A stretch of DNA of 64,000 nt. Origin: Lithospermum erythrorhizon (Eukaryota; Streptophyta; Magnoliopsida; Boraginales; Boraginaceae). The notes beneath the pieces are model-generated. The model saw nothing but the letters and a program-made list of their open reading frames with translations. It did not search any database and was not told the origin of the DNA. Below, piece by piece: positions 10,729 through 21,149 of the stretch; position 1 is the first letter of the stretch; the number at the start of each line of letters is the position of its first letter. The stretch covers positions 124,001-188,000 of the forward strand of contig JADFUC010000889.1 in the NCBI GenBank assembly GCA_019722365.1, written 5' to 3'. Both the position numbers and the translations under genes were made by a program.

Positions 10729-11329
10729 TGTTGAGGTTGAAGAGCATTTTTGGGGTACATGAAAGTCGTAGGCATCGAGAGGGCATCGAGACCCCGAGGT
10801 CTCGATGGGGTCTAGATGCACCGGGAGAGGCGTGTTTGGACGTTCGAGGCCGCCGAGGAGGCGTTCGGGAGGCTCATCGAGACCCCCCTGTCTCGATGGG
10901 GTCTCGATGGGCCAGCGATATGTGCCGAGAATACGAGGCGGGTTTTGAACAACATTCGTATTTGGCTGAGTTAGAGGTAGAAGTTTCACTTATAAATAGA
11001 TGTGTTTCTTATAGGTTTGATATACTTAAAAAAAACATCAAAAGCAACTACAGAGAGAGAATATTGTTGAATGTCATGCATCCAATAATATTGTGAGGCT
11101 TTGTAGTGAAAGGAATACTAAGTTATAAGTATTACTCAATTGAGTGTTCACAAACGATAGGTAATTGTAACAATCTTAGGTTTGATTTTAGTGGATTTAC
11201 TGGCAGGGCGTACCTTTCACGTTGAGGGAACACCGTATAAATAAATGTGTTTTATTTATTTTCATAATTTACTTAAGCCGTTATCATTAATATAGGTTTG
11301 GTGATTAGATTAAACATATAATCGCGTCA
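10729..11329 (+). repeat. Copia-1 5' LTR
   Basis: This 601-bp LTR starts TGTTGAGG and ends GCGTCA, immediately followed by the primer-binding site. It holds two 24-base palindromes at 10784-10807 and 10875-10898, each with CATCGAGAC facing GTCTCGATG. A probable transcription-start region with TATAAATAG lies at about 10990-10998. Confidence 0.9.
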
Positions 11330-11342
11330 ATTGGTATGAGAA
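11330..11342 (+). promoter_or_regulatory. Copia-1 primer-binding site for initiator Met tRNA
   Basis: ATTGGTATGAGAA directly follows the LTR and differs from the standard plant copia site (TGGTATCAGAGC) at a few bases. The standard site pairs with the 3' end of initiator methionine tRNA to start minus-strand DNA synthesis. Confidence 0.8.
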
Positions 11343-11377
11343 CTTTAAGAGTTCTTGGTTAAAAGAATCGAGATTCA

Positions 11378-14300
11378 ATGTCGAAGAGCGAAGGTGATGG
11401 CCCGTCTTTGTGGAGAAGTTTGACGGGATAGATTTCTCGCATTGGAAGATGAATATGGAGGATTATCTATATGGTAAAAAGCTGAACAAACCATTAGGTG
11501 ATAAGCCGGAGAAGATGGATGAGGAAGAATGGAAGAGTTGAACCCGGCCCAATGAGTGCTTAGGTGTGATCAGACCATGTTTGTCCAGAAACGTGGTTGC
11601 TAATGTTGCCAAGGAGACTACTACAAAAGGTCTGATGCAGGCGTTGACAAATCTATATGAGAAGCCATCAGCCAACAATAAGAGTCACGACTAAATGAAG
11701 CCGATTTAATTTCATAAGGATGTAGAGAGAAAATACTCCCATAACAAGGCACCTTAATGACTTCAATAGTTTGATAAACCAATTATCTACTGTTTCGGTG
11801 AATTTCGATGATGAGTTACAAGCATTGATATTGCTGGCATCTTTGCCAAATAGTTGGGAGCCGATGAGGGCTGCAGTTAGTAACTCTGTAGGTAATGATA
11901 AATTGGAGCTTAAGGTAGTCTGAGCATTTGTTTGTCGAAGAAGTTAAATAAGATTGATATAGAGATAAGGGTTCTGCATTGAATGTAGAAAGAGGTAGAA
12001 ACTGGGACAGAGGAAATAGCAAGAATAAATGGAGGTCAAAATCAAGAGGAAGGAGTAAGTCGAAGCTTGGAGGGGCTACTGCGGAGTCTTTGAGAGTACG
12101 TGGCGAAGGGTCACGTAAAAAAGAAGCATTGCAAAGCACGGAGGTCGGAGCCGACAACATAAATAACGTCAATGTTGTTGATGATACCTTGAATGCACTA
12201 CTCTTGTCAGTTGATTGTTCTATTAATTATTGGATTTTGGATTACGGTGCGTGTTTAAATACTTACTCCCGATCGGGATATAATGATGATTATATAGCCG
12301 GAGATTATGGGACAATTCATCTTGCTGATGGTGAACCATTGAAGATTGTGGGTATGGGAGATGTTAGCAGAAGGCATCAAGCGGTTCTACATGAAGTGAC
12401 AAAGTGAGACATGTACCAAAGCTTGTGAAAAGCTTGATTTCTGTTAGTCAGTTGGATGGAGATGGCTATCGAACAACGTTCGGTGATGGCAACTGGAAAG
12501 TAGCACGTGGAGCAATGACTGTAGCTCGGGGTCAGAAGATGGGTACGTTGTACCTAACTGGAGGTTCTCAAAGTATGATAGCTGCTGCTGGAAGTTCTGA
12601 GAAGACAAAGTTGTGGCACAATCGATTGGGTCACATGGTGAGTATGAAGTGCTTGTCTCAATGACTTATACCTGAATTGAAGTCTATTGATCATCATATC
12701 TGTGAGAGTTGTGTGTTGGGAAAACAAGAAGGTCAGTTTGTTAAAGCGGGGTGAGCTTAGGTACGATGAGGTGGAGTTAGTTCACACAGATGTATGGGGA
12801 CACCGGTTGGTTCTGTGGGAGGTTCACTATATGTTATGTAACCTTCATTGATGATGCAACTTCAAAGGTTTGGGTTTATTTCATGAAACACAAATATGAA
12901 GTTTATGGAATCTTGAGACACAGAAGCTATGGTTGAGAACGAGGCGAAATTTTGAAAGTGAAGTGTTTGAGAATCGGATAATAGAGTGAATATCTGAGAT
13001 AGTGATTTAAACAATCTTTGTCTTGAGAATGGAATCAGAATCTGAAGACTATTAGAGACACCCCAACAAAATGGAGTATTTGAGAGAATGAGCAGGCAGC
13101 TAAATGGCGTGCTCGGGAGTATGAGGTTACGTACGGATTACCTCGGACATTAAAATTTGATCTGTCAATCTGCGGCTTCTTGATTAATAGAGGACCTCGA
13201 TTCCTCTAGAGTTCAAATTCTACGAAGAAGTTTGGAGTTCGAGAGGAGGTAAACTTATCTTTCTAAGAGTATTCGGTTGTGTAGCGTATGTTCATGTAGA
13301 TCTGAATGCTAGAAGTAAGCTTGATGCAAAATCTAGTATTTTTTACTTTATTGGTTATAAGCGTCTTTGAGATGGGATATCGGTTCACAAACGCGAACGG
13401 AAGATCCTCCGTGAAGTAAGATGTGATCTTTAATGAAGAGGTATTATATAAAGATGAGCGAAGGTGTTGGAGAAAGAAGTGGGAGAAAAAGGTCAATTTG
13501 CAATTCGAGAAAAAACGATTCGGTTCTTCCAATGGCATAATCTAGATCGTATTTTACTCCCGAAAATAATCACGAAGAAGATCCTTTCAGCGACATGCCA
13601 CCGTTGGAGAGGTTGGCATTGATGAAAGAAGAAAGGCGGATGTGGAAAACACTTGACACTATACAAGAAGGCAAGCAGAAGCTTACCGGGTCCCAATCGA
13701 GAAAGAGCAAGGACTGACTAAGTGATACTCCCATACTTCAATTTCTTATTGTTAAGCTGACAAAAGCTGAGCTTTGCATCGGTTATGATGGCAATTACAA
13801 TGTGTTGATGCAATTAAGTGGGAGTTAGCAATGAAAGGAGATAGAATCATTGATGACAAATATGACATAGGAGTTGGTTAAACCGCTTGAATAGCAGAGA
13901 AAGAATATTGCGGAAACGGATAGGTCTATGTCAGTCGAGGAAAAACGAGGATGGTAGTAAACGCTCTGAGCTCGATTGGTTGTCAAGGGTTTGCGGAAGG
14001 AAGGCATTGACTACGAAAATATTCTCACCCGTGGTCAAGCTAGTGACAATCAGAAGTGTTCTTGGGTTGGTAGCAAGGGATAATGCGCAGCTTCAACAGA
14101 TGGATGTAAAAACGCCTTTTACATGGTGATCTGGATGAGGAAATATTCATGAAGCAACCTCAAGGCTTTGAGGTTAAGGGAAGCATTTGAGTACGCAAAC
14201 TTCGGAAGAACCTTGAGAAGCAGAGAAAGCAGCTCAAGCGATGGAGACATAACCTTTGATAATTTTATGAAGAAGCTAAAGTTTGTGAGATGTGAGACCG

Positions 14301-15077
14301 ACCACTGCTGTTACATGAGGAGGTTTGAAAAACACTATGTAATTCTCCTTTATGTGGATGATATGTTGATAGTGGGAGCTGACTTGCACAAAATAAATAT
14401 GTTGAAAAAAGAGTTATCGATTAGATTTGCGTGAAAGACCTAGGTGATGCCAAAACAAATTAAAGGGATGAGAATAATCTAGGAGATCGGGATTCTCCCA
14501 GGATTAACCACAGGAAGAATACACGAAAAGATCAAGCGGTTCAACATGTTGGATGCAAAACGGTAAAAATTTTCCCAGATAATTGCTCCTTTCAATTATC
14601 GTAGATCGATCACACGAGGCTGATGATGAATTAGTGCGTATGGATAAAGGTGCCTTATCTTACACGTGGGTAGTCTTATCCATGCAATGGTGTGCACTAG
14701 ACACGATGTGCACATGCGATTGGGAGTTGTTAGTAGATATGTCTAACCCGGAAGAGAACATTGGAAGGCTGTGAGTGGATTTTAAGATACAGATATGGTA
14801 GTCTTGAAAAGGCTGTGAAAATCGATGGGGTTGATAGGGATGTAGATCTTTGACAATGGTGGTGATGTTGATAGTAGAAAATCTACTAGTGGATATGTGT
14901 TCACGTTTGGAGATATTGCGATTAATTTGGAGATCGAAGTTGCAATCTAGTAACCTTTGTCAAGTTGTGAAATTTGAATATGTTGCTATAGGTGAAGTTG
15001 AAAGAGATGATATGGTTGCAAACTTTTTTGAAAGAAATTTGAATCTTGAGCATGGTAGTAATGCATTGTCTTTGTGA
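11378..15077 (+). pseudogene. Copia-1 gag-pol remnant
   Basis: A start at 11378 opens a gag-like region (11378-12000) with a basic RNA-binding stretch near 12.0 kb; no intact CCHC knuckle was seen. The protease active site at about 12240 reads D-Y-G-A instead of D-S/T-G-A, a catalytic loss. A pre-integrase zinc region with LWHNRLGHM and ESCVLGKQ spans about 12.6-12.73 kb. Integrase pieces follow at 12.77-13.15 kb. Reverse transcriptase runs from about 14.0 to 14.45 kb and keeps the YVDD catalytic box ('LLYVDDMLIVGADLHK', 14350-14395). RNase H ends near 15077. Dozens of stops and indels make this non-functional. Confidence 0.9.
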
Positions 15078-15357
15078 TAATTCAGTGCTATTTATCTGGC
15101 CGAAAAATCCACGTATTTAAGTACTAGAACCAAACATGGGGCTGAAATACCATTTTATAGAGTGCATATTGGAGGAGAATGGAGTTACGAGCTTGAGGAA
15201 GGTCGGGAGAGCGAAACCCGGATGATATGTTAGCGAAGTGGTGAACAAGGGAGGCGAAGTTGTGCTCAACTTCGGTTAATCATGAGAATAGAATAATCCC
15301 GAAGGGTGGAAATTTCTTTGTAGAATGGTGTTTGAAGACGGTGAATTGAAATGTCTT

Positions 15358-15371
15358 CAAGTGGGGGAATT
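15358..15371 (+). promoter_or_regulatory. Copia-1 polypurine tract
   Basis: CAAGTGGGGGAAT lies just 5' of the 3' LTR, where copia elements carry a purine-rich plus-strand primer such as AAGTGGGAGATT. The minus-strand element at 25-30 kb carries the matching tract. Confidence 0.8.
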
Positions 15372-15987
15372 ATTTGAGGTTGAAGAAGAGCATTTTTTGG
15401 GAACGTGAAAGTCGCCCAGGCATCGAGAGGGCATCGGACCCGAGGTCTCGATGGGGTCCCCGATGCACCGGGGAGGCGTTGTTTGGACTGTTCGAGAGCC
15501 ACCCGAGGAGAAGGCTGGTGGAGGCTCGTCGAGACCCCTGTCTCGATGGGGTCTCAAATGGGCTGATATCGGCCTGAGAATGCAGAGGCGTTTGGACTCT
15601 TTATTACCTTATTTATTCGAGTTAGGCTAGAAGTTTTCCTATAAATAGATGTGTTTTTCTTATGGGTTTGATATCACAAAAAACATCAAAACAACTTCTA
15701 GAGAGGAGATATTGTTGAATCATCATCAATAATATTCTGAGGCTTTGTAATTGAGAATACCGAGTTATAAAGTATTACTCAATTGAGTGTTCTAGCATGA
15801 TAGGTTATTGTAACAATGTCGGTTTGATTTTAAGTGGATTACTGCGGCGACAACAGGGCGTACCTTTCACATTGAGAACACCATATAATCATTAATATTT
15901 TTATTTGTTTTCCTTGATTTACTTGCAATAGATTTATCATTGTATGCCTTTAGGTTTGGTGATTAGATTAGGCCTATAATCACATTA
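15372..15987 (+). repeat. Copia-1 3' LTR
   Basis: This copy is collinear with 10729-11329, but the GC-rich 5' third differs by many one- to five-base insertions and deletions. It is followed by the second TGAAG of the target duplication at 15988-15992. Confidence 0.88.
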
Positions 15988-15992
15988 TGAAG

Positions 15993-18910
15993 CTTGATGT
16001 GGAATGAAATTTTATTGTAAGGGGAGAGGCGGAGGATTAAATGTAAAAAAAAAAAGAAAATACCATATCATAAAAAAAGTGTACTACATAAATAATAAAC
16101 GTTAAGTGGAAATAGAAAGCAAAATCTAAACTATTTTATCTTGTTTGACATCTTTAGTGGCACACGACGATTTTTTTTAAGATCAAAAGCATCTATAATG
16201 GAATCAACATCAAAACTACGAGCAATCCGCCTCTCAATGTATAGCACTAAACTATCAATAAAATCCATCGTCCATGCGTTTCTACGACTTTGTTTTCCTG
16301 ATCTTAAATTCTTTGAAAAACTGCGCTCTGTTGTAGCTATAAAGCGGGAAGGTGAGGTCAAAAATGGAATCAACCTATCAAAAAAGCGGTATATTTCACG
16401 CTTCTTTGTCTCTTTCAATACACGCACAACTCTACGAGTGGTAACACATTTGCAAGTGTCGCTTTCGTCTGCGCAAATTAATCGTAGAAATGATTAAACT
16501 TTAAATGAAACCAACTCTTGATGCATAAAATCACAACAGGATAAAAATTTGAATCTAACTGTAGATCCATAAGCATTAATCAAACAAATGCATCCTCAGT
16601 TCAATGATGAAAGTGAATATGAGCAATTCCGTCACAGTTTCACAAAATACGAATTGTAATTCTGAAGTTGGTAATCTAAGTATTAAAAAGATCAACTCTT
16701 AGATGATGTTCCACATAAATATCATTTATATGACCTCTCCCTCTTCATGCTTTATAAATCATTGCATATCGCAGTCTGATGCTTATGATTCTTATTCTAA
16801 AATAACTTCACTTTATCAAACAAAGTTAGCCGTCCTTATTTTCTTGTTGTTTGAATTCTTGTTGAGTGAAACTAAATGCATAACATTTTCAATATCTTGA
16901 ACTTCGTTGCTGCTTTTAATCATAAAGTATCTCGATATTTCAATCATCAGCAAGAAATATGAACTCAAAGGAAGTGTCGAACATAAACTCCATCGGCTTG
17001 ATTCTTTGGCCAAAGTGTAACTTTTATCATTGATTATATCTTTTAAAATGAGCAAGTTGTCTTATATTAGAAAAACTAATGAGAGATTTCAAACAGAATG
17101 TAGTGTCCCCAATGTCTTTAAGTGCAATTTGGTTTCCTTCACGGTTCCAACTTTTTAATGAAATTTGGCTCCAAATCAGTCGGCTTGAGCAGGACAATAG
17201 CTGATCATGTCTCTTTTAGAATTAGTTACCACATTAACAATAAATGTTACATTATCAAAGAATTGATGAATAGATATGACATACGAAGCTTAACAACCTT
17301 TAATGCCCAATTGAAGATGATGTGCAAAAAAATATACATAATATGGAAATGGGCATTCTTTAAGAATCAGACAACCTTAACCATTCATTGTTCCTAGAAA
17401 TTCTGCTTAGCCCCATCGTATTCTCTTGACCTCTCATATTTTAATATCAAGTTTGTGAAGTGATAAAAGTTCACATATGTGTGACAAACATAATGACTTT
17501 GTATCTTAAGCATGAACTAAATCAACAAATCATGCATCGACAAACCTCGAAACAATTGCCATTTCTCTTTTTTGATTCATCTCAGGCTGTAAACAATAAT
17601 ACAATATTTACTAATGCAATTTCTTCATGAAAATAATTTCGGACTTTCTATGATTGAAAGAATCTCCTTTTGAATTAAAGGTGATATGTAAGAGGCATTC
17701 CCATGAGGAGATCTTACAAGAGCTTCCACATTTTCATTATAAAGTCCAAGAAAACTCAACAACTCTAGAAAGTTACCTTTATTTTCTGAATCAGGACCTT
17801 CCTTGTGGCCTCTTTTATAGATGCGAAAGCCATAGAATCAGGTGATGCTACTGACTGGCGATTTGAACAATTTGCTTTCACGACGATTGATTTTGCAATT
17901 GAATTTCAATATGTTGAGATGAATTCTTGACAATGTTTAAATTGTTCCAGCAGCCCAGAGTTATGTGTTGAGTTTGAATCTCGCGTGTTTCCGAGCACAC
18001 GTTTTCCTGTTCGCTGCTCAATTATTAAATCCTTTCGCCGTAAAAGCTGTCCTTTTGTATTTGATTTGCTAAAAAAGATAGCATGGAAACAATAAGCAAG
18101 ATGGAGGACAACGTCTGGGCTATACCCGATATAAAAGCGACGCATTTTTTCTTGTTGATCTGGAGGACACTTCCACATTAGCGTTCTCTCTCATGGGTCA
18201 ACTTTATATGGTAATTCATCACACTCAATTGATTCAACTCTAGCAATTTTTGATGCACGTTGATCAGAATCTATATGTGGTTGTTCAATATTAGGAGTCA
18301 AAGTTGGTGTAGGATCCGTCTCAATGACACTTTCAATATTTGGAGACTCTTTTATTTTAAAATAAAGAATTTAATTATGTTCTTCCCCATATGAAATTTG
18401 TAATAATTGCATAATATCGAATAAATTTAATAATCCTACCATAAATTTTAAATTAAACTAGTAAAAATTAAATCCTTTAATATGTATATTAACAAATCGT
18501 TTAAACTAGTAAAAGAAAAAATTATAAAACAAATAAGGCATATTATAAAATATCGCAGCGGTACCAAATACATTAAATAATATAATACTCCGTGTCTCCG
18601 TATATTATTATTATTATTAAGTAAATGAAAAATGCAATTATCAAGTTGACAAAGCCGATTTCTCAAATTCCAAAGTTGTAAAATTACTGACGATTGTTTA
18701 TTATATTTAGGTGAACTCCTGAGCAGGTGTTTTGTGAATTATTGCAAGGTGTCTTGGGTTAAAAGTAGTAGTTTATTATATTTAGATCAAGCTATTTGAA
18801 TCATGAATTTGTGAGTTATAAGTTTTTGGACCTATTAATTATACTATCCAATAATATGAGTAGTCACAAATTAATATTAACCAAATAATTTTTTAAAATC
18901 TAGGGGGCAA
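15993..18910 (-). mobile_element. hAT-B: hAT element inserted in MULE-A next to Copia-1
   Basis: About 20-30 bases of MULE sequence (in the frame that would read ALMWNEI) follow the copia duplication. Then AGGGGAGAGGCGGAGG-like sequence at about 16020 marks a probable hAT left end. A minus-strand hAT transposase remnant fills the interval. CTAGGGGGCAATGGA at about 18901-18915 resembles a decayed or truncated right end, directly followed by resumed MULE coding sequence. No 8-bp duplication could be read, so both edges are approximate within about 15 bases. Confidence 0.65.
16131..18350 (-). pseudogene. hAT transposase remnant, TTF-zinc-finger/DUF4371 type
   Basis: Minus-strand frames align in order with the large TTF-type zinc-finger transposases of plants. 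The N-terminal region at 18178-17906 has 'WKCPPDQQEKMRRFYIGYSP', the charged entry to the TTF domain. The middle at 17055-16816 has 'NEVQDIENVMHLVSL', equivalent to a conserved helical block upstream of the catalytic end. The C terminus at 16427-16131 has ATTERSFSK and a following helix ending in 'SIIDAFDLKKNRRVPL', equivalent to the family's VASAERSFSKLK dimerisation region. The pieces are separated by stops. It is unrelated in detail to the hAT remnant at 2.9-4.8 kb. Confidence 0.8.
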
Positions 18911-20188
18911 TGGAGGCTTCATATTTGATATTCTGAAAGACAAAAGAAGACCAGTTAACTCATGTGTTTTGCTCATCAAGTTCTATTCAACTAAGTAGAA
19001 GCTACTCAAATGTCTTTGTGATGGACTGCACACTTACAAGACAAATAAATACAACATGCCATTACTTGAGTTAATTGCAATAACAAGTTTAATACTTCAT
19101 TTTACTCGTGCTTCATATTCTTGAGATCTGAGGGAGTGGACGATTACATGTGGGCATTAAATTCTTTTAGTCAAGCTCTATGAAATTGGGCATAGTGATT
19201 GTTATTGATGATAGCATTGATGAAAGCTATTGAAATTGTGTTCTAAAAAACAAATATTTTGTGTATAGCATATAGAAAGAACATATGTACAGAATTGCAA
19301 AATTTATTTTGAAGAACAAAAAGAGTAGGAGTCATTACTCGATGCATGGAATGGTCTTATTTACAGAAAGGAGATAGAGACATTTGAAAGAAATTAGAGA
19401 TGATTTTGAACATACCTATGATGGAAAGAAGAACATCTTAAGATACATTGAAAAAACATGGCTTCCATACAAATTTTTTTTTGTTAGTGCATGGATAGAG
19501 AAATATTTGCATTTTGGGAATCGTGCTTGATCTAGAGGCGAAGGTGCTCACTCAAAGCTGAAAAAGTATTTATTGGTGTCAACCGGAGATCTTAGAAGTG
19601 TGAAAGATAAGATGTGCCAGCTTATTAAGAATGATATATAAGAGATCAAAACAAAAATTGCTAGTGCGTGAAAAGCTTCAAGTTCCATTTAATTGTGATA
19701 TTTCATTTTTCAAGGAAGTTGTTACTCGTGTATCATTGTTTGCATGAAACAACTTCACAAGCAGTTTGAAATTGCAAGCAATGAAGAAAATTTTGGTACA
19801 TGTAGCGGAACCTTTTCTGCAACTATGGGTCTTCCTTCGTGCACATATGATGAAAAGTTGGACAAGAAAAGTGATACCTCTTGGAAGTGTTCACCTTCAG
19901 TGGCGTATAGATTCAAGATCCTCAATATTTGATAATGCTATTTGAGGAAATGAATTTGGAGAATTACTCTCACAATTGAATGATAATTATCATCACTGGT
20001 CTGCTAGAGAAAAATTACGTGCTCACAATAAAATGCATGAGGTTGTTGATGAGTCAAATTCAATGGTTTTTGAACCTCATATTCAACAAAGTAAAGGAAG
20101 GCCAAATAAGAAAAATAAAATTTCAACCAAAAGAAATCCTTCACAATTTGAGATTGTAGAGAAGTCAAGAAAAGGTTGTCAATCATAA
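18905..20188 (+). pseudogene. MULE-A transposase, catalytic and C-terminal half
   Basis: Coding similarity resumes with GGFIFDILKD at about 18910. The block YKTNKYNMPLLE (about 19031-19068), just after the first catalytic Asp codon near 19024, is the core DDE signature of FAR1-type MULEs. Further pieces include HLKEIRDDFEHTYDGKKNIL (19381-19440), KTWLPYKF, AHSKLKKYLLVSTGDLRSVK (about 19550-19608) and the zinc-binding C-terminal region at 19744-19930. The basic tail at 19976-20188 contains KGRPNKKNKISTKRNPS. Several stops and frameshifts interrupt it. Together with 9828-10728 this covers nearly a full transposase, so the gene was whole before the copia and hAT insertions. Confidence 0.88.
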
Positions 20189-20219
20189 AGATTAAATGTG
20201 ATGAAGTGAACTCATATTA

Positions 20220-20377
20220 TTGCTTAAAGTTTTCTGGTTAGTTTTACTTTTGATTCTAATAAATTATTGTTTGTTAATGGGTGATGTGATTCATTCAATT
20301 GCTTAAAGTTTTCTGGTTAGTTTTACTTTTGATTCTAATAAACTATTGTTTGTTGATGAGTGATGTGATTCATTCAA
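20220..20377 (+). repeat. 79-bp tandem duplication in the MULE-A 3' region
   Basis: Two head-to-tail copies (20220-20298 and 20299-20377) begin TTGCTTAAAGTTTTCTGG and differ at only a few positions. They follow the transposase stop and lie before the right inverted repeat. Confidence 0.9.
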
Positions 20378-20683
20378 TTTTTCAACTTTCTCGGACTTTC
20401 ATCATCATATATTGGTTGCACAAAACTAAGCTTATTATTTCCCGTGTATGCTAGTTGGAGATATAATTTACTGGATTGTTTGGCTAGATATATCATATAG
20501 ATGATGTTTGGAATTTCGGAGGAAATTTGGATGAAGATGAATGATGATAATGAGAATGGTATTTTTCTTCACTTTGTTATTCTATTGAGAGAGAGAATGA
20601 TTTAATTAATATAAATATCATCATCAGCGGATTTCAAGGATATTACTTGCCTTCTATAAAATATAGCATGCACGGCTCGTTAG

Positions 20684-20732
20684 CATGCTACTTTCCTTAT
20701 GAGTAATAACGTATTAATATATTACATGATAA
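20684..20732 (+). repeat. MULE-A right terminal inverted repeat
   Basis: This is the inverted partner of 7471-7519, ending CATGATAA. A CACTA element begins only one base further on, at 20734. Confidence 0.85.
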
Positions 20733-21149
20733 GCACTCTTTAGAATCACGAATGAAAGAGCGGGGAAAAATCCGAGTCTCAAATTGGAGGCAAGTGACGG
20801 CAGGTTTGGAGGCGGGCTGACTTAGCCGAATAGTCAAGAATTAGAGCTTTTTATATGGAGTATTTAGAGGCAGTATCTGATCGGGTTGGAAAAAAATTAA
20901 AAAAAAAATTAATTAATAAAATACTATATTCCCGACTCCATACCGTCTCCAAGACATTTATAATTGAATTTTAGATCGGTTTATAAATGGCTTATTTTAA
21001 TATCTTTATTGATAAAAAATAATTACAAAATGAAAATATACCCGACGGGTTCCCGTCTCCATTAATTAGTAATTAAAAATAAAAATTATACCCCGTCTCC
21101 TTCCTGTCTCAAATGTTTGATAACCTTTAGTTACCTGCAGTTGGAGCGG

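Larger units (their letters stand above)
10729..15987 (+). mobile_element. Copia-1: complete Ty1/copia retrotransposon (Tnt1-like)
   Basis: Two LTRs (10729-11329 and about 15372-15987) enclose a primer site, a gag-pol remnant and a polypurine tract. The element is flanked by TGAAG on both sides (10724-10728 and 15988-15992), a 5-bp target duplication. The order gag, protease, integrase, reverse transcriptase, RNase H is that of Ty1/copia, and the residual motifs are closest to the Tnt1-type group. It sits inside the MULE-A transposase gene. The terminal CA of the 3' LTR has become TA. Confidence 0.92.
7471..20732 (+). mobile_element. MULE-A: Mutator-like element split by four nested insertions
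   Basis: Bases 7471-7519 and 20684-20732 are inverted copies of each other (48 of 49 bases), with a FAR1-type MULE transposase gene between them on the plus strand. Inside lie a solo LTR (7726-9667), a 16-bp-flanked insert (9875-10129), a complete copia element (10729-15987) and a hAT element (about 16.0-18.9 kb). Removing these leaves roughly 3 kb, a normal size for such an element. I did not find the expected 8-10-bp target duplication outside the inverted repeats: the left flank ends TGATTTCAT, and the right flank is replaced after one base by a CACTA element. Confidence 0.75.

Noticed and set aside
10717..10989. 90-codon minus-strand frame, and the in-frame extension of the MULE gene across 10729
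   Set aside because: Both run through the Copia-1 LTR. The plus-strand frame at 10512-11096 only appears to continue because the LTR happens to be open; the transposase really stops at the insertion.
16141..16497. 118-codon plus-strand frame
   Set aside because: It is the antisense shadow of the hAT C-terminal region at 16427-16131, which has the recognisable motif.
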